Origin: SAR92 clade bacterium
GTDB taxonomy: Bacteria; Pseudomonadota; Gammaproteobacteria; Pseudomonadales; Porticoccaceae
Reading direction: 5' to 3'
Assembly: GCA_004211905.1 (NCBI GenBank)
Contig: SHBP01000002.1
Coordinates: forward strand, 178,665-242,664
Length of the DNA: 64,000 bases
In this document: piece after piece, positions 47,905 to 58,359 of the stretch
Position numbering within the stretch: position 1 is the stretch's first letter
Layout of the letters: each line of letters starts with the position of its first letter
The notes under the pieces: model-generated
What the model was told of the DNA's origin: nothing
Databases searched by the model: none
What the model saw: the letters and a program-made list of their open reading frames with translations, nothing else
Made by a program: the position numbers and the translations under genes

Positions 47905-47937
47905 TTAGTTGACTAAAATAGTCAAGTATTAGATAAT
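47905..47937 (+). promoter_or_regulatory. isc operon promoter overlapped by an IscR type 1 site
   Basis: TTGACT at 47909-47914, exactly 17 bases, GATAAT at 47932-47937. The 25-base stretch 47905-47929 reads TTAGTTGACT-AAAAT-AGTCAAGTAT and fits the type 1 IscR consensus ATASYYGACTRWWWYAGTCRRSTAT at all positions but the first. As in E. coli, cluster-loaded IscR bound here would cover the -35 region and repress its own operon. IscR itself is encoded 57 bases downstream of this site. Confidence 0.85.
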
Positions 47938-47985
47938 CCCGACCTAAATTAAAGAGTGAATTGAAAATCTGTAGGGCGGATTCCA

Positions 47986-48462
47986 ATGAGACTAACAACT
48001 AAAGGTCGATATGCAGTGACAGCCATGCTTGATGTGGCCCTGCACGCGCAAGAAAAGCCAGTCTCTTTGGCAGAGATTTCAGATCGGCAATCGATTTCTC
48101 TCTCTTATTTGGAACAGCTTTTTTCGCGCTTGCGTCAAGCTGGATTGGTGGCAAGTGTCAGAGGTCCCGGGGGCGGCTATAAGTTAGTCGACTCCAGAGC
48201 TCAGATATATGTGGCAGAGATAATCGATGCGGTGAACGAGTCAGTTGATACGACTAACTGTCAGGGCAAAGGCAACTGCCAGAGAGGCAGTATCTGTTTG
48301 ACTCATCATCTCTGGGATGACCTAAGTCACCAAATCCATGGATTTTTGAGTAGTATTTCGCTGGCCGACTTAATGTCCAAGCGTAATGTTCAGAATATAG
48401 CGCAACGGCAAGTAGCTCAGCTCTTGACGTTGGATGAAAACGTGCGGGCAGACGCCTGTTAA
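47986..48462 (+). CDS. iscR: Iron-sulfur cluster regulator IscR
   Basis: A 158-residue Rrf2-family winged-helix regulator, starting [16 protein letters not shown]. The [2Fe-2S] ligands Cys92, Cys98 and Cys104, with His107, are at the same positions as in E. coli. With a cluster it represses the isc operon through type 1 sites; without one it acts on type 2 sites. First gene of the ISC operon, behind a near-perfect type 1 site. Confidence 0.96.
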   Translation: MRLTTKGRYAVTAMLDVALHAQEKPVSLAEISDRQSISLSYLEQLFSRLRQAGLVASVRGPGGGYKLVDSRAQIYVAEIIDAVNESVDTTNCQGKGNCQRGSICLTHHLWDDLSHQIHGFLSSISLADLMSKRNVQNIAQRQVAQLLTLDENVRADAC

Positions 48463-48476
48463 TTTTGGAGTAGTAA

Positions 48477-49691
48477 ATGAATCTTCCGATTTACCTAGAT
48501 TATGCCTCAACAACGCCGGTAGACCCTGTAGTTGCGGAAAAAATGATGGAGTTTATGACCCCTGCAGGACACTTTGGTAATCCAGCGTCTCGGTCACATA
48601 TGTTTGGCTGGCAAGCAGAGGCAGCGGTAGAAGATGCTCGGCAAGACGTTGCTAATCTAATAGGTGCAGATCCCCGCGAAATTGTTTGGACATCTGGAGC
48701 TACTGAGGCTAACAATTTGGCGATCAAAGGTTGTGCGCATTTTAACCAGCGTAAAGGAAAGCACATCATTACCTCACGTATTGAGCATAAAGCTGTTTTG
48801 GATACTTGTCGTCAGCTGGAGAGGGAAGGATATGAAGTGACCTACCTGGACCCTGACAGCAGTGGTCTAATTCAACCTGAGATGGTGTCTGAGGCAATGC
48901 GTGATGACACGACTATTGTCTCTATCATGCATGTTAACAACGAGCTGGGAACGCTGAACGACATCGGCGCAATTGGCAAGCTATGTCGTGAGCGCAAAAT
49001 AATGTTTCACGTGGATGCTGCACAAAGTGCAGGTAAGACGGCTATTGATGTTGAAGAAATGTTCGTTGATATGATGTCTTTTTCTGCCCACAAAATCTAT
49101 GGCCCGAAAGGCATAGGTGCCTTGTATGTAAGGCGCAAGCCACGGGTAAGAATCGAAGCTCAGATGCATGGCGGTGGACATGAGCGAGGTATGCGCTCAG
49201 GTACTCTTCCTACTCATCAGATTGTTGGTATGGGTCAAGCATTTAAGATTGGTTTTGAGACGTTAGAAGCGGAGAAGGCACGAATTGAAGCTCTACGAAC
49301 ACGATTATGGGAAGGCGTCACAGATATGGAAGAGGTGCATCTAAATGGTTCTGAGAATCAGCATATTCCTGGTATCGTCAATATTAGTTTCGCATTTGTT
49401 GAAGGTGAATCGTTGATGATGGCATTGCGAGATCTTGCGGTCTCCTCGGGATCTGCCTGCACATCGGCGAGTCTTGAACCATCCTATGTTCTTAGGGCTC
49501 TTGGTCTTAATGACGAAATGGCCCATAGTTCGATCCGTTTCAGTATCGGTCGATACACCACCGAAGCGGATATCGATGCAGCAATTGCTCAGGTTAGAAT
49601 TGCGGTAGAAAAATTACGTTTGCTCTCACCGTTGTGGGATATGTTTAAAGCCGGTATCGATTTAAATACGGTACAATGGTCAGCACACTAA
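48477..49691 (+). CDS. iscS: Cysteine desulfurase IscS
   Basis: A 404-residue PLP enzyme delivering sulfur from cysteine to IscU and to tRNA and cofactor thiolation. The PLP Lys206 is in [12 protein letters not shown] and the mobile persulfide Cys328 in [13 protein letters not shown], at the same numbers as in E. coli. GGAG lies six bases before the ATG. It follows iscR by 14 bases. Confidence 0.97.
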   Translation: MNLPIYLDYASTTPVDPVVAEKMMEFMTPAGHFGNPASRSHMFGWQAEAAVEDARQDVANLIGADPREIVWTSGATEANNLAIKGCAHFNQRKGKHIITSRIEHKAVLDTCRQLEREGYEVTYLDPDSSGLIQPEMVSEAMRDDTTIVSIMHVNNELGTLNDIGAIGKLCRERKIMFHVDAAQSAGKTAIDVEEMFVDMMSFSAHKIYGPKGIGALYVRRKPRVRIEAQMHGGGHERGMRSGTLPTHQIVGMGQAFKIGFETLEAEKARIEALRTRLWEGVTDMEEVHLNGSENQHIPGIVNISFAFVEGESLMMALRDLAVSSGSACTSASLEPSYVLRALGLNDEMAHSSIRFSIGRYTTEADIDAAIAQVRIAVEKLRLLSPLWDMFKAGIDLNTVQWSAH

Positions 49692-49744
49692 ACACTCAAA
49701 TTATTTGAGTTTAAGTTTTAATGTAGATAATAGGAGTCATTACT

Positions 49745-50128
49745 GTGGCTTACAGCGAAAAAGTTATAGATCATTACGAAAACCCTCGAAATGTTGGACA
49801 GCTTGATGAAAGCTCAAAAAATGTCGGCACTGGCATGGTCGGAGCACCTGCATGTGGTGATGTAATGAGATTACAAATTCAGGTCAATGATGAAGGCATT
49901 ATTGAAGATGCCAAATTTAAGACATATGGCTGTGGATCGGCAATCGCATCTAGTTCTCTGTTAACAGAGTGGGTTAAAGGGAAGCATCTGGATGCGGCTG
50001 AACAAATCAAAAATACTGAAATAGCTGAAGAACTAGCTCTTCCTCCAGTAAAAATTCATTGCTCAGTGCTCGCTGAGGACGCTATTAAAACAGCGGTACA
50101 GAACGTAAGAGAAAAGCAGGGGAGTTAA
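49745..50128 (+). CDS. iscU: Iron-sulfur cluster scaffold IscU
   Basis: A 127-residue scaffold on which clusters are assembled. The ligands Cys37, Cys63 and Cys106 match E. coli, and [11 protein letters not shown] contains the LPPVK site recognised by HscA. The start is GTG 49745, with GGAG about nine bases upstream. The 53-base gap after iscS holds a short A/T-rich region with no clear hairpin. Confidence 0.97.
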   Translation: MAYSEKVIDHYENPRNVGQLDESSKNVGTGMVGAPACGDVMRLQIQVNDEGIIEDAKFKTYGCGSAIASSSLLTEWVKGKHLDAAEQIKNTEIAEELALPPVKIHCSVLAEDAIKTAVQNVREKQGS

Positions 50129-50135
50129 TCTTTCG

Positions 50136-50459
50136 ATGGCAATAACCATGACATCAGCTGCTCAGCAGCATGTTCGCAAGCATTTAGAGCACCGGGCTAA
50201 AGGCGTTGGAGTGCGATTGGGTGTTCGTACTACTGGATGTTCTGGATTGTCCTATGTCCTAGAGTTTGTTGATGATGCTTTAGCAGGTGATGAAGTCTTC
50301 GAATTTGACGAAGTTAAGTTAGTAATTGATCCCAAAAGCTTGTTGTATCTCGATGGCACTGAGTTGGACTATGTCAAAGAGGGATTAAATGAAGGATTTG
50401 AGTTTAGAAACCCCAATGTGAAGGACGAATGTGGTTGTGGGGAAAGTTTTCACGTCTAG
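50136..50459 (+). CDS. iscA: A-type iron-sulfur carrier IscA
   Basis: A 107-residue A-type carrier that passes clusters, mainly [4Fe-4S], to client proteins. The three conserved cysteines Cys35 (TTGCSGLSY), Cys99 and Cys101 (CGCGESFHV) are all present at E. coli positions. GGGAG at the end of iscU provides the ribosome site. Confidence 0.97.
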   Translation: MAITMTSAAQQHVRKHLEHRAKGVGVRLGVRTTGCSGLSYVLEFVDDALAGDEVFEFDEVKLVIDPKSLLYLDGTELDYVKEGLNEGFEFRNPNVKDECGCGESFHV

Positions 50460-50500
50460 TCCTAAGACCTTTCAATGCAAAAACTCAGAGTGATGGCCCA

Positions 50501-51031
50501 TTGAACTTTTCTAGCAATTTCTTTGAAATCTTCTCTATTCCGTCCGGATGGCACGTCGATCTTGCGGATTTAGATGTTCGTTATCGAGCTCTCCAACAGG
50601 AATTTCATCCCGATCGGTACGCTACTAAATCCGATGTTGAAAAGCGCCTCGCAGTGCAAACAGCATCCTTAATCAATCAAGCCTTTGAAACACTAAAGAC
50701 GCCGCTAAAACGTGCTCAATATTTACTTGAGTTAAATGACATTGATATTGATAAAGATACTCATATAACAACTGATAGCCAATTTTTAATGCAGCAGATT
50801 GAGCTTCGAGAGACCCTAGCTGGAGTGGTAGGCAAGACTGATCCCTGGGCAGAACTGGAGAAGCTTAGAACACATGTTGAAGCAATTTATCAAAACCTAC
50901 AGAGTGAGTTTTTTGAGGGTCTGTCAGCGAAAATATTTGATAGTGCTCTTACTGCGGTAGCCAAAATGCAATTTTTTTCCAAGTTACTTAATGAAATAGA
51001 ACAGCTAGAAGCTGATTTAGAGGGCTCATAG
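50501..51031 (+). CDS. hscB: Co-chaperone HscB (Hsc20)
   Basis: A J-domain protein with the HPD motif in QQEFHPDRYA and the C-terminal three-helix IscU-binding domain (FLMQQIELRE). It brings IscU to HscA. I propose TTG at 50501 (176 residues, family about 171), beginning just before the conserved NFFEIFSIP helix. An in-frame GTG at 50429, inside iscA, would give 200 residues with an unlikely N terminus. There is no ATG in frame before the J-domain, so the start is uncertain while the gene is certain. Confidence 0.93.
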   Translation: MNFSSNFFEIFSIPSGWHVDLADLDVRYRALQQEFHPDRYATKSDVEKRLAVQTASLINQAFETLKTPLKRAQYLLELNDIDIDKDTHITTDSQFLMQQIELRETLAGVVGKTDPWAELEKLRTHVEAIYQNLQSEFFEGLSAKIFDSALTAVAKMQFFSKLLNEIEQLEADLEGS

Positions 51032-51034
51032 CTA

Positions 51035-52903
51035 ATGGTCCTATTGCAAATTTCAGAGCCAGGTCAATCACCTCAGCCCCATCAGCGTAAACATGCCGTG
51101 GGAATTGATTTAGGTACAACAAACTCCTTAGTGGCCTTAGTGCGCAGTGGTATGCCAGAGACCTTAGCTGATCAAGAAGGCCATCATTTAATGCCATCGA
51201 TTGTGCACTATACAGATGAGGGTGCCAGTGCGGTGGGTTATGAGGCAGCTGAGTTCAATATTAGCGATCCACTTAACACTATATCTTCGGCTAAACGATT
51301 ATTGGGCCGAGGTGTTAGTGACGTTATGAAGCTTGGAGATCAGCTTCCCTACGAATTTCAGGGGGAAGAGGCGGGAATGCCAAAGATCAAGACTGCGAGC
51401 GGTTTGGTTAGCCCAATACAGGTCTCAGCAGAAATCCTACGAAACCTGGTCACTCGCGCTGAGGCGTCCTTGGACGCCATGTTAGATGGCGCTGTCATCA
51501 CTGTTCCTGCCTACTTTGATGAAGCCCAAAGGCAGGCCACAAAAGATGCGGCAACCCTAGCAGGTATTAAGGTATTGCGACTGCTCAGCGAGCCGACAGC
51601 TGCAGCAATAGCCTATGGTTTGGATGAAGCGAAAGAGGGTGTAATCGCAATCTATGATTTAGGTGGCGGCACTTTTGATATCAGCGTTTTGCGGCTCTCT
51701 CGAGGTGTCTTTGAGGTTCTCGCGACTGGTGGTGACTCGGCCTTAGGTGGAGATGATTTTGATTATGCTATTGCCCAGTGGCTGTGCGCTGAAATTGGCA
51801 TGGGTGATTCCCTTAATCCGATGGAGCAGAGGATCCTCTTAGAGACAGCCAAGGCAGCAAAAGAGGAGTTGACTGAGTCAGATGAGGTGCAACTCGAGGT
51901 GTTGGACTGGAAAGGTGCTCTATCTCGAGAAATAATGGATACGCTAATTGAAGATTTAGTTGCTAAAACTGTACGGGCTTGTCGTCGAGCACTGCGTGAT
52001 GCAGGTGTAAATGTGGGCGAAATTGATAATGTTGTCTTGGTGGGTGGGTCCACCAGAACGCCATTAGTGAGAAAGCAAGTAGCTAATTATTTTGAAGTTG
52101 AGCCTATGTGTAGCCTCGACCCTGATTGTGTTGTGGCCATGGGGGCAGCGGTTCAAGCGGATGTTTTAGTTGGCAATAAGTCTGGTGATGAAATGTTGTT
52201 ATTAGACGTTATACCGTTGTCTCTAGGTATAGAGACAATGGGTGGTTTAATTGAGAAGATTATTCATCGCAACACTACGATTCCTGTGGCTAAGGCCCAA
52301 GAATTTACAACTTACATAGACGGTCAGACCGCCATGGCTATACATGTTTTGCAGGGTGAGCGAGAGCTGGTTGATGACTGTCGCTCACTGGCTAGATTTG
52401 AATTGCGTGGTATTCCCCCTATGGTTGCCGGAGCCGCTAAGATTAGAGTAACTTATCAGGTTGACGCTGATGGGTTATTAAATGTCACCGCACGCGAGTT
52501 AACCAGTAATGTAGAGTCAAGAATCGAAGTTAAGCCGTCCTATGGCTTAGCTGAAGATGAAATAACGCAGATGCTTCAAGATTCATTCAGTTATGCTCGG
52601 GAAGATATGCAAGCTAGAGCTCTGCGCGAGCAGCAGGTAGAAGCAGACAGAATGATTGAAGATTTAGAAGCCGCCATAAACAAAGATGCTGAGGCGCTTC
52701 TGAGTGATGAAGAGATCCAGTGCTTGAAAATTGGAATTGAAGAATTACAGCAACTGCGTATTGATACATTAGAGCACCGAGTTTTAGCCCGCCAAATTGA
52801 GGCCTTGGGTAAATTAAGTGAAAGCTTTGCGGCGAGGCGAATGGATGCGTCGATTAAGAATGCACTGGCAGGGCAGAGTCTTGACGACATAGAAAGAAGT
52901 TAG
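51035..52903 (+). CDS. hscA: Hsp70-type chaperone HscA
   Basis: A 622-residue specialised Hsp70 that uses ATP to drive cluster release from IscU. The nucleotide-binding domain shows [27 protein letters not shown] and [13 protein letters not shown]; the substrate-binding domain begins near residue 390 ([16 protein letters not shown]). Length fits HscA (616), shorter than DnaK. It follows hscB by three bases. Confidence 0.96.
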   Translation: MVLLQISEPGQSPQPHQRKHAVGIDLGTTNSLVALVRSGMPETLADQEGHHLMPSIVHYTDEGASAVGYEAAEFNISDPLNTISSAKRLLGRGVSDVMKLGDQLPYEFQGEEAGMPKIKTASGLVSPIQVSAEILRNLVTRAEASLDAMLDGAVITVPAYFDEAQRQATKDAATLAGIKVLRLLSEPTAAAIAYGLDEAKEGVIAIYDLGGGTFDISVLRLSRGVFEVLATGGDSALGGDDFDYAIAQWLCAEIGMGDSLNPMEQRILLETAKAAKEELTESDEVQLEVLDWKGALSREIMDTLIEDLVAKTVRACRRALRDAGVNVGEIDNVVLVGGSTRTPLVRKQVANYFEVEPMCSLDPDCVVAMGAAVQADVLVGNKSGDEMLLLDVIPLSLGIETMGGLIEKIIHRNTTIPVAKAQEFTTYIDGQTAMAIHVLQGERELVDDCRSLARFELRGIPPMVAGAAKIRVTYQVDADGLLNVTARELTSNVESRIEVKPSYGLAEDEITQMLQDSFSYAREDMQARALREQQVEADRMIEDLEAAINKDAEALLSDEEIQCLKIGIEELQQLRIDTLEHRVLARQIEALGKLSESFAARRMDASIKNALAGQSLDDIERS

Positions 52904-52936
52904 CGTAGTGAGAACTTTTATAGGAATTAGACAATA

Positions 52937-53275
52937 ATGGCTCGAATAGTTTTTTTACCTCATAAAGAGATTTGTCCCGAAGGTGCAGTGATTGAAGCTG
53001 ACAAGGGAGAGTCTGTTTGTGAAGCAGCGTTGAGGAATGGACTGGACATCGAGCATGCTTGCGAAATGTCCTGCGCATGCACTACATGTCATATCTATGT
53101 TCGTGAAGGATTTGAGTCACTACCCGAGGCTGATGACCTGGAGGAGGATTATCTAGATAAGGCATGGGGTGTTGATCCTGACTCCCGTTTGAGTTGCCAA
53201 GTGTTAGTTGAAAATGAAGACTTGGTAGTTGAAATTCCTATGTATACCATCAACATGGTTTCAGAAAGGCACTAA
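52937..53275 (+). CDS. fdx: [2Fe-2S] ferredoxin of the ISC system
   Basis: A 112-residue adrenodoxin-type ferredoxin supplying electrons for cluster assembly. Ligands Cys42, Cys48, Cys51 and Cys87, plus the extra Cys46, coincide with E. coli Fdx. The C terminus VVEIPMYTINMVSERH is the family ending. AGGA lies about ten bases upstream. Confidence 0.97.
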   Translation: MARIVFLPHKEICPEGAVIEADKGESVCEAALRNGLDIEHACEMSCACTTCHIYVREGFESLPEADDLEEDYLDKAWGVDPDSRLSCQVLVENEDLVVEIPMYTINMVSERH

Positions 53276-53291
53276 CTAGCTAGAGGCAGTA

Positions 53292-54269
53292 ATGGGACAG
53301 TTAAAACTTCTTAGATCCTCGTTTTATCAGAAGCCATTGTTGTGCTTATTATGTGCATTCTGTGCATCCTGTGTAATTTCTATAGACCCTGTTAATACCT
53401 ATTCAGATAAGCAGACGATTTCAGTTAAAACAAGTCCGATTAGACACACTGTCGTGTCCGATGGCCATCCAATAGCCCTGTGGGAAAAACCCTATCAAGA
53501 TGCAGAAGGAATTATTCTTTTTGTTCATGGAAGAACCTGGAGTGGGTTACCCGATTTTGATTTACAGGTCGAGGGGGAAGACCTGTCATTGATGGATGGC
53601 ATGCTTGAAGAGGGCTATGGCTCATATGCAGTGGATCTGCGCGGTTATGGTGAGACACCAAGAGATTCGAGCCAGTGGCTGTCACCTACCAAGGCTGCCA
53701 ATGATGTGATTGCCGTGCTAGCTTGGATATCAGAGCGTCATAACAAGCAACCCATTCATGTCTTTGGTTGGTCCTATGGGTCCGTTATATCCTTGCTGGC
53801 TAGCCAAACAGATCACAGCAATATTGCAAGTTTAACTTTATTTGGCTTTTGGCTTGATTTAGATTCAGACATTCCAAAAGATACCGATGGTAAAGTGCTC
53901 GAGCGGCGTATTAATACTGCAGAAGCAGCTGCAAGTGACTTCATCGTCCCCGGGAGTATCAGTCAGAGAGCTATTGATGGTTATGTTAAGGCCGCCTTAG
54001 CTGCAGACCCTGTGAGAGTTGACTGGCGTAATGAATATGAATTTTTGACTATCGATCCCAGTCGTATCGACGTCCCCGTTTTGCTGATGCAGGGTGAATT
54101 TGATCCCATAGCACCTACAGAACTTCAGGCGAAATTATTTGCGCGTCTGAAGACCCCAGATAAGAGTTGGGTAGTCGTTTCAGGGGGTGACCATGCTGCA
54201 TTCATGGAAACACCCAGGCCATACTTTATTCGTGCCTTTAGCGATTTCATCGATCGATTTAATCCCTAA
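53292..54269 (+). CDS. Alpha/beta hydrolase, exported, inserted in the isc operon
   Basis: A 325-residue serine hydrolase of the monoacylglycerol lipase/lysophospholipase type. Oxyanion HG motif in ILFVHGRTWSG, nucleophile in FGWSYGSVIS, acid in MQGEFDPIA and catalytic His in SGGDHAAFME. The N terminus has a Cys-rich hydrophobic segment ending CASCVIS: a possible but atypical lipobox, so either a lipoprotein or a secreted or membrane-anchored enzyme. It lies 16 bases after fdx and 48 before iscX, on the same strand. Nothing ties it to iron-sulfur assembly; the substrate is unknown. Confidence 0.85.
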   Translation: MGQLKLLRSSFYQKPLLCLLCAFCASCVISIDPVNTYSDKQTISVKTSPIRHTVVSDGHPIALWEKPYQDAEGIILFVHGRTWSGLPDFDLQVEGEDLSLMDGMLEEGYGSYAVDLRGYGETPRDSSQWLSPTKAANDVIAVLAWISERHNKQPIHVFGWSYGSVISLLASQTDHSNIASLTLFGFWLDLDSDIPKDTDGKVLERRINTAEAAASDFIVPGSISQRAIDGYVKAALAADPVRVDWRNEYEFLTIDPSRIDVPVLLMQGEFDPIAPTELQAKLFARLKTPDKSWVVVSGGDHAAFMETPRPYFIRAFSDFIDRFNP

Positions 54270-54317
54270 CCTTAAAATAGAGACGTGCTTAACAGTACAG
54301 AAAATGAGGTAAAAATA

Positions 54318-54515
54318 ATGCTTAAATGGACCGACGTTTACGATATCGCTATAGAGCTTTTAGAGAGTCATCCCGATGTTGATCCTCAGTATGTTAACTT
54401 TGTGGATTTACGAGATTGGGTGATGGCACTAGAAGACTTTTCAGATGATCCTGAGCGCTGTGGTGAGAAAATTCTAGAAGCGATTCAAATGACTTGGATT
54501 GAAGAGCTAGACTAG
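54318..54515 (+). CDS. iscX: Fe-S assembly protein IscX (YfhJ)
   Basis: A 65-residue acidic protein starting MLKWTDVYDIA, with DLRDWVMALEDFSDDPE and EKILEAIQMTWIEE, matching E. coli IscX. It binds IscS and iron and modulates desulfurase activity. ATG 54318 has GAGG eight bases upstream; a longer frame from 54285 is not needed. Last gene of the isc operon. Confidence 0.95.
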   Translation: MLKWTDVYDIAIELLESHPDVDPQYVNFVDLRDWVMALEDFSDDPERCGEKILEAIQMTWIEELD

Positions 54516-54619
54516 TTTTTATTTCCCCAGACTTCATCTATATTTTGGACATATGAATCGTGGTTAGGCCATCCCGCGATATTCGACTACAAAGGACGCA
54601 CTCATGCCAGATAAATCAG

Positions 54620-54648
54620 TTGTGACAGCGTCCATAGATAGGTAGAAT
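54620..54648 (+). promoter_or_regulatory. Probable sigma-70 promoter of ndk
   Basis: TTGTGA at 54620-54625, 17 bases, TAGAAT at 54643-54648, with the ndk ATG 52 bases downstream of the -10. The remainder of the 184-base gap after iscX shows no gene or clear terminator. Confidence 0.5.
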
Positions 54649-54699
54649 TCGCGCACTTTTAATCCCACGACTAAAACATTATTCACTTGGAGAATTTTC

Positions 54700-55125
54700 A
54701 TGGCGTCTGAACGTACACTATCTATCATCAAGCCTGATGCAGTAGCAAAAAATGTTGTTGGCCAAATATTGAGCCGTTTTGAATCAGCTGGTTTAACTAT
54801 CGTTGCGTGCAAAATGATGCACTTGAGCCGTGAACAAGCCGAGGGCTTTTATGCGGAGCATAGTGAGAGAGGCTTTTTCGGTGATTTAGTTGATTTTATG
54901 ACCTCAGGGCCTGTTTCAGTTCAGGTGTTAGAGGGTGACAATGCAATTATGGCAAATCGAGACCTCATGGGCGCAACTAATCCACAAGAAGCTGCTGCTG
55001 GTACAATCAGAGCAGATTTTGCTCAATCAATTGATGCTAATGCAGTTCATGGTTCTGATTCTGCAGCATCAGCATCTCGAGAGATTGCTTACTTTTTTAA
55101 CGACGAAGAAATTTGCTCCCGTTAG
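54700..55125 (+). CDS. ndk: Nucleoside diphosphate kinase
   Basis: A 141-residue kinase balancing nucleoside triphosphate pools. The phosphorylated His117 is in ANAVHGSDS, at the E. coli number; the N-terminal [15 protein letters not shown] and [14 protein letters not shown] are family signatures. GGAG lies seven bases before the ATG. It leads a run conserved with Pseudomonas: ndk-rlmN-pilF-ispG-hisS. Confidence 0.97.
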   Translation: MASERTLSIIKPDAVAKNVVGQILSRFESAGLTIVACKMMHLSREQAEGFYAEHSERGFFGDLVDFMTSGPVSVQVLEGDNAIMANRDLMGATNPQEAAAGTIRADFAQSIDANAVHGSDSAASASREIAYFFNDEEICSR

Positions 55126-55147
55126 AGACTAAAATAATAGGACGTCT

Positions 55148-56314
55148 ATGTCCCAAGAACTAGCAGATACAATGCTTGACGATCAGCCCCAGAAGGAGAA
55201 AATCAATCTTTTGGGGCTTTCTGCATCTCGACTTTCTGAGTTTTTCGAGGAAATTGGAGAGAAAAAGTTTCGAGCAACACAAATTATCAAATGGATTCAC
55301 CAAGAGGGCGAGTGTGATTTCCAAAAGATGACCAACCTCTCAAAAGACCTGCGTAATAAACTTGACGAGATCGCCGAGGTTAAGCTCCCTGAGGTGGTTA
55401 GCTGTCAGGAGTCTGTTGACGGTACATGCAAATGGCTAATCCGAGTTGACGGTGGTAGCTGTATTGAAATGGTATACATTCCTGAGAGAGAGAGGGGTAC
55501 TCTATGTGTGTCCTCTCAGATAGGTTGCGCTCTTGATTGTAGTTTTTGTGCCACAGGTAAGCAGGGATTTAATCGCGATCTCACCTCTGCAGAAATCATT
55601 GGGCAGTTGTGGATAGCCGCTGACTCCTTTGATCAATTCAGCCCTAAGGCAAAACGTCGTGTCTCCAATGTTGTGATGATGGGGATGGGTGAGCCTTTGA
55701 TGAATTTTGACAATGTGGTTGATGCCATGAGCATCATGCTGGAAGACAATGCTTATGGCCTGTCCAAACGGCGAGTTACTTTAAGCACTTCTGGTGTAAT
55801 CCCAGAGCTCGATAAGCTAGGGGATGTGAGCGATGTTTCTCTAGCGATTTCTTTACATGCACCCAATGATGAATTACGCAATGAGTTGGTGCCGATAAAC
55901 CGCAAATATCCGTTGGCTACATTTATTCAAAGTGCAAAAAACTATATTGAAAAAATGCCAGATAACCGCCGAAAAGTCACCGTAGAATATACCTTAATGG
56001 ATCAAGTTAACGACAGATCGATTCACGCTCGCGAGTTAGCAGTCCTGCTAAAAGATTTACCCTGTAAAATTAACTTGATTCCATTTAATCCTTTCGCTGG
56101 GTCCGGGTACAAAACAGTTACTAATACTGCGCTTAATAGGTTCCGAGACATTCTAATGGCTGAGGGTTACACTGTAACGGTCAGAACTACACGTGGGGAT
56201 GATATCGCAGCTGCCTGTGGTCAGTTGGCAGGAGAAGTTAATGATCGAACCAAGAGACAAGAACGTTATAAAAAGAAATTAAACGATGTTCAACCACTGA
56301 ATATTATGGAGTAA
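55148..56314 (+). CDS. rlmN: Dual-specificity 23S rRNA A2503 / tRNA A37 C2-methyltransferase RlmN
   Basis: A 388-residue radical-SAM methyltransferase. The cluster motif C-x3-C-x2-C is Cys127, Cys131, Cys134 in [15 protein letters not shown]; the C-terminal catalytic Cys is in [22 protein letters not shown] is a further signature. AGGA lies seven bases upstream; the start is 22 bases after ndk. It depends on iron-sulfur supply from the neighbouring operon. Confidence 0.96.
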   Translation: MSQELADTMLDDQPQKEKINLLGLSASRLSEFFEEIGEKKFRATQIIKWIHQEGECDFQKMTNLSKDLRNKLDEIAEVKLPEVVSCQESVDGTCKWLIRVDGGSCIEMVYIPERERGTLCVSSQIGCALDCSFCATGKQGFNRDLTSAEIIGQLWIAADSFDQFSPKAKRRVSNVVMMGMGEPLMNFDNVVDAMSIMLEDNAYGLSKRRVTLSTSGVIPELDKLGDVSDVSLAISLHAPNDELRNELVPINRKYPLATFIQSAKNYIEKMPDNRRKVTVEYTLMDQVNDRSIHARELAVLLKDLPCKINLIPFNPFAGSGYKTVTNTALNRFRDILMAEGYTVTVRTTRGDDIAAACGQLAGEVNDRTKRQERYKKKLNDVQPLNIME

Positions 56315-56386
56315 AAGTTTCAAATTGGTTAAAAACATTAGGAATCAAAGTTTTATTGTTAAAGTGTCTGGTAAAAGGAATTACTA

Positions 56387-57175
56387 ATGAAATTTATTGG
56401 CAAGAGAGGACGTTTGGTAATTGCATTAACACTGGGGCTGCTATTGCAGGGATGTGCATCACCAACGACAAAATCTTCTGCTGGAGGGCCTGATGCAAAG
56501 GCAGCGTACCAACAGCATGTGAATCTAGCGAAGCAATATATTGGGCTTAAGAACCGTGAGTTAGCTAGAATACACTTAAGTAAAGCTGAGAGATTTCAGA
56601 ACGCAGTTGATAAGGCTCGATTGTCAGAGCTCTATAATGGTTATGCGCTTTTATATCAGAGCGAACTAGAGATGGAGTTGGCAGAAAAATATTATCGGAA
56701 GGCACTGGTTAGTGATGCTACTGACTCAGTTGCAAGATATAATTTTTCTTCCTTTTTATATAATCAGGAACGTTTTGAGGAAGCCTTAGAGCAAATAGTC
56801 CTTGTTTCTGAGGATTTGGACTATCGGCGTCGACCGCAAGCGTTTTATATTACTGGTTTAGTACAAATTAGGCTTGGTGATGCTGTTGGTGCTTTAAAGT
56901 CATTTGAGAGGGCAACTCAACTGGCCGCTCAATTTGCGCTGCCTTACCTAGAGATTGCCAAGATCTATTTTGATCAAAAAAATGATGAGTTAGCCAAACA
57001 ATCTGTACTGCATTACATAGGGTTAGCTGGAGAGACTGCTGAGGGTCTCTGGTTGTTAGTACAAACTGAGTTGCGCATGGGGAATAGTCAGGCAGTTCTG
57101 GAAAATGGAACAAAATTGAAAATTTTGTTCCCTGGTTCAGATGAAGTTGTTAAGTACGAAGGCTTATTGAAGTAA
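56387..57175 (+). CDS. pilF: Type IV pilus biogenesis/stability lipoprotein PilF (PilW)
   Basis: A 262-residue lipoprotein: signal peptide with lipobox LLQGC (Cys23), then about six TPR units (for example YRKALVSDATDSVARYNFSS). PilF helps the PilQ secretin assemble in the outer membrane. The assignment uses TPR content, lipobox and position between rlmN and ispG, as in Pseudomonas. AAGGA lies eight bases before the ATG. No other pilus gene is in the window. Confidence 0.85.
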   Translation: MKFIGKRGRLVIALTLGLLLQGCASPTTKSSAGGPDAKAAYQQHVNLAKQYIGLKNRELARIHLSKAERFQNAVDKARLSELYNGYALLYQSELEMELAEKYYRKALVSDATDSVARYNFSSFLYNQERFEEALEQIVLVSEDLDYRRRPQAFYITGLVQIRLGDAVGALKSFERATQLAAQFALPYLEIAKIYFDQKNDELAKQSVLHYIGLAGETAEGLWLLVQTELRMGNSQAVLENGTKLKILFPGSDEVVKYEGLLK

Positions 57176-57217
57176 TTATTGGTTCCTGGGTTTTTGGAAA
57201 CATAAAGTGAGAGAGTT

Positions 57218-58345
57218 GTGAGTTTTAGCGAATCACCAATTGTGCGGCGAAAATCTCGACAGATAATGGTCGGCGACGTACCAGTGGGCGGGGATGCGCC
57301 TATCTCTGTGCAGAGTATGACTAATACACCAACCTCTGATGTAGAGGCTACGGTTGCACAGATAGAGAGCATTCAACAAGCTGGAGCTGATATCGTTAGA
57401 GTTTCAGTTCCGTCCTTAGCTGAGGCAGAGGCCTTTGGAGAAATCAGGAAAAGGGTAACCTTACCCCTTGTCGCAGATATTCATTTCGATCACAAAATTG
57501 CGCTGCGCGTCGCTGACTTAGGGGTAGATTGCCTGCGCATTAATCCAGGTAATATTAGTCGCGAAGACCGGTTAAGAGAAGTTATCACCAAAGCCAAAGA
57601 CCTTAACATTCCTATCCGCATTGGCGTCAACGCTGGATCATTAGGTAAAGATTTATTGCGCAAATACAGTGAACCAACAGCTGAAGCCATGGTTGAATCT
57701 GCTATGCGCAATGTCGAACGCTTAGATAAATATGACTTCCAGAATTTTAAAGTGAGCGTCAAAGCTTCAGAAATATTTATGGCCCAGGCGGCCTATCGTG
57801 ATTTAGCCAAGCGCATTGAGCAACCATTGCATCTAGGCATTACTGAGGCAGGTGGCTTACGTTCGGGCACCGTAAAATCTGCAATAGGGCTAGGAGCTTT
57901 ATTGCTGGAAGGTATTGGCGATACAGTGAGAATCTCTCTTGCGGCAGATCCAGCAGAAGAAGCGAGAGTAGCATGGTCGATGCTGCGGAGCTTGAGGTTG
58001 AGGACTAAGGGAATTAATTTTATTGCCTGTCCCAGTTGCTCACGGCAAAATTTTGACGTGATATCAACTGTTAATGAACTTGAGGCTCGTTTAGAAGATA
58101 TTACTGTTCCAATGGATGTATCGATTATTGGATGTATCGTCAACGGACCGGGAGAAGCGAAAACCTCTGATTTTGGTCTAACTGGGGGTACGCCCGCTAA
58201 TCTGGTTTACCTTGATGGTGTTCCTGATCATAAGATAAGTCAGGAACGGTTGGTCGACCAGTTGGAAGCTGAAATTAGAGCGAAGGCTGCAACTAAGCAA
58301 GCTCAGCTTGCAGTTGAAGCTGAGCAGATTATCGCAAAAGGTTGA
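57218..58345 (+). CDS. ispG: 4-hydroxy-3-methylbut-2-enyl diphosphate synthase (IspG)
   Basis: A 375-residue [4Fe-4S] enzyme of the MEP isoprenoid pathway, using flavodoxin or ferredoxin electrons. Ligands Cys271 and Cys274 ([11 protein letters not shown]) and Cys306 ([12 protein letters not shown]) are present. The TIM-barrel start reads [20 protein letters not shown]. The start is GTG 57218. It follows pilF by 42 bases, so the rodZ gene usual between them is absent. Confidence 0.96.
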   Translation: MSFSESPIVRRKSRQIMVGDVPVGGDAPISVQSMTNTPTSDVEATVAQIESIQQAGADIVRVSVPSLAEAEAFGEIRKRVTLPLVADIHFDHKIALRVADLGVDCLRINPGNISREDRLREVITKAKDLNIPIRIGVNAGSLGKDLLRKYSEPTAEAMVESAMRNVERLDKYDFQNFKVSVKASEIFMAQAAYRDLAKRIEQPLHLGITEAGGLRSGTVKSAIGLGALLLEGIGDTVRISLAADPAEEARVAWSMLRSLRLRTKGINFIACPSCSRQNFDVISTVNELEARLEDITVPMDVSIIGCIVNGPGEAKTSDFGLTGGTPANLVYLDGVPDHKISQERLVDQLEAEIRAKAATKQAQLAVEAEQIIAKG

Positions 58346-58359
58346 AAAAGAGGCTTCCT

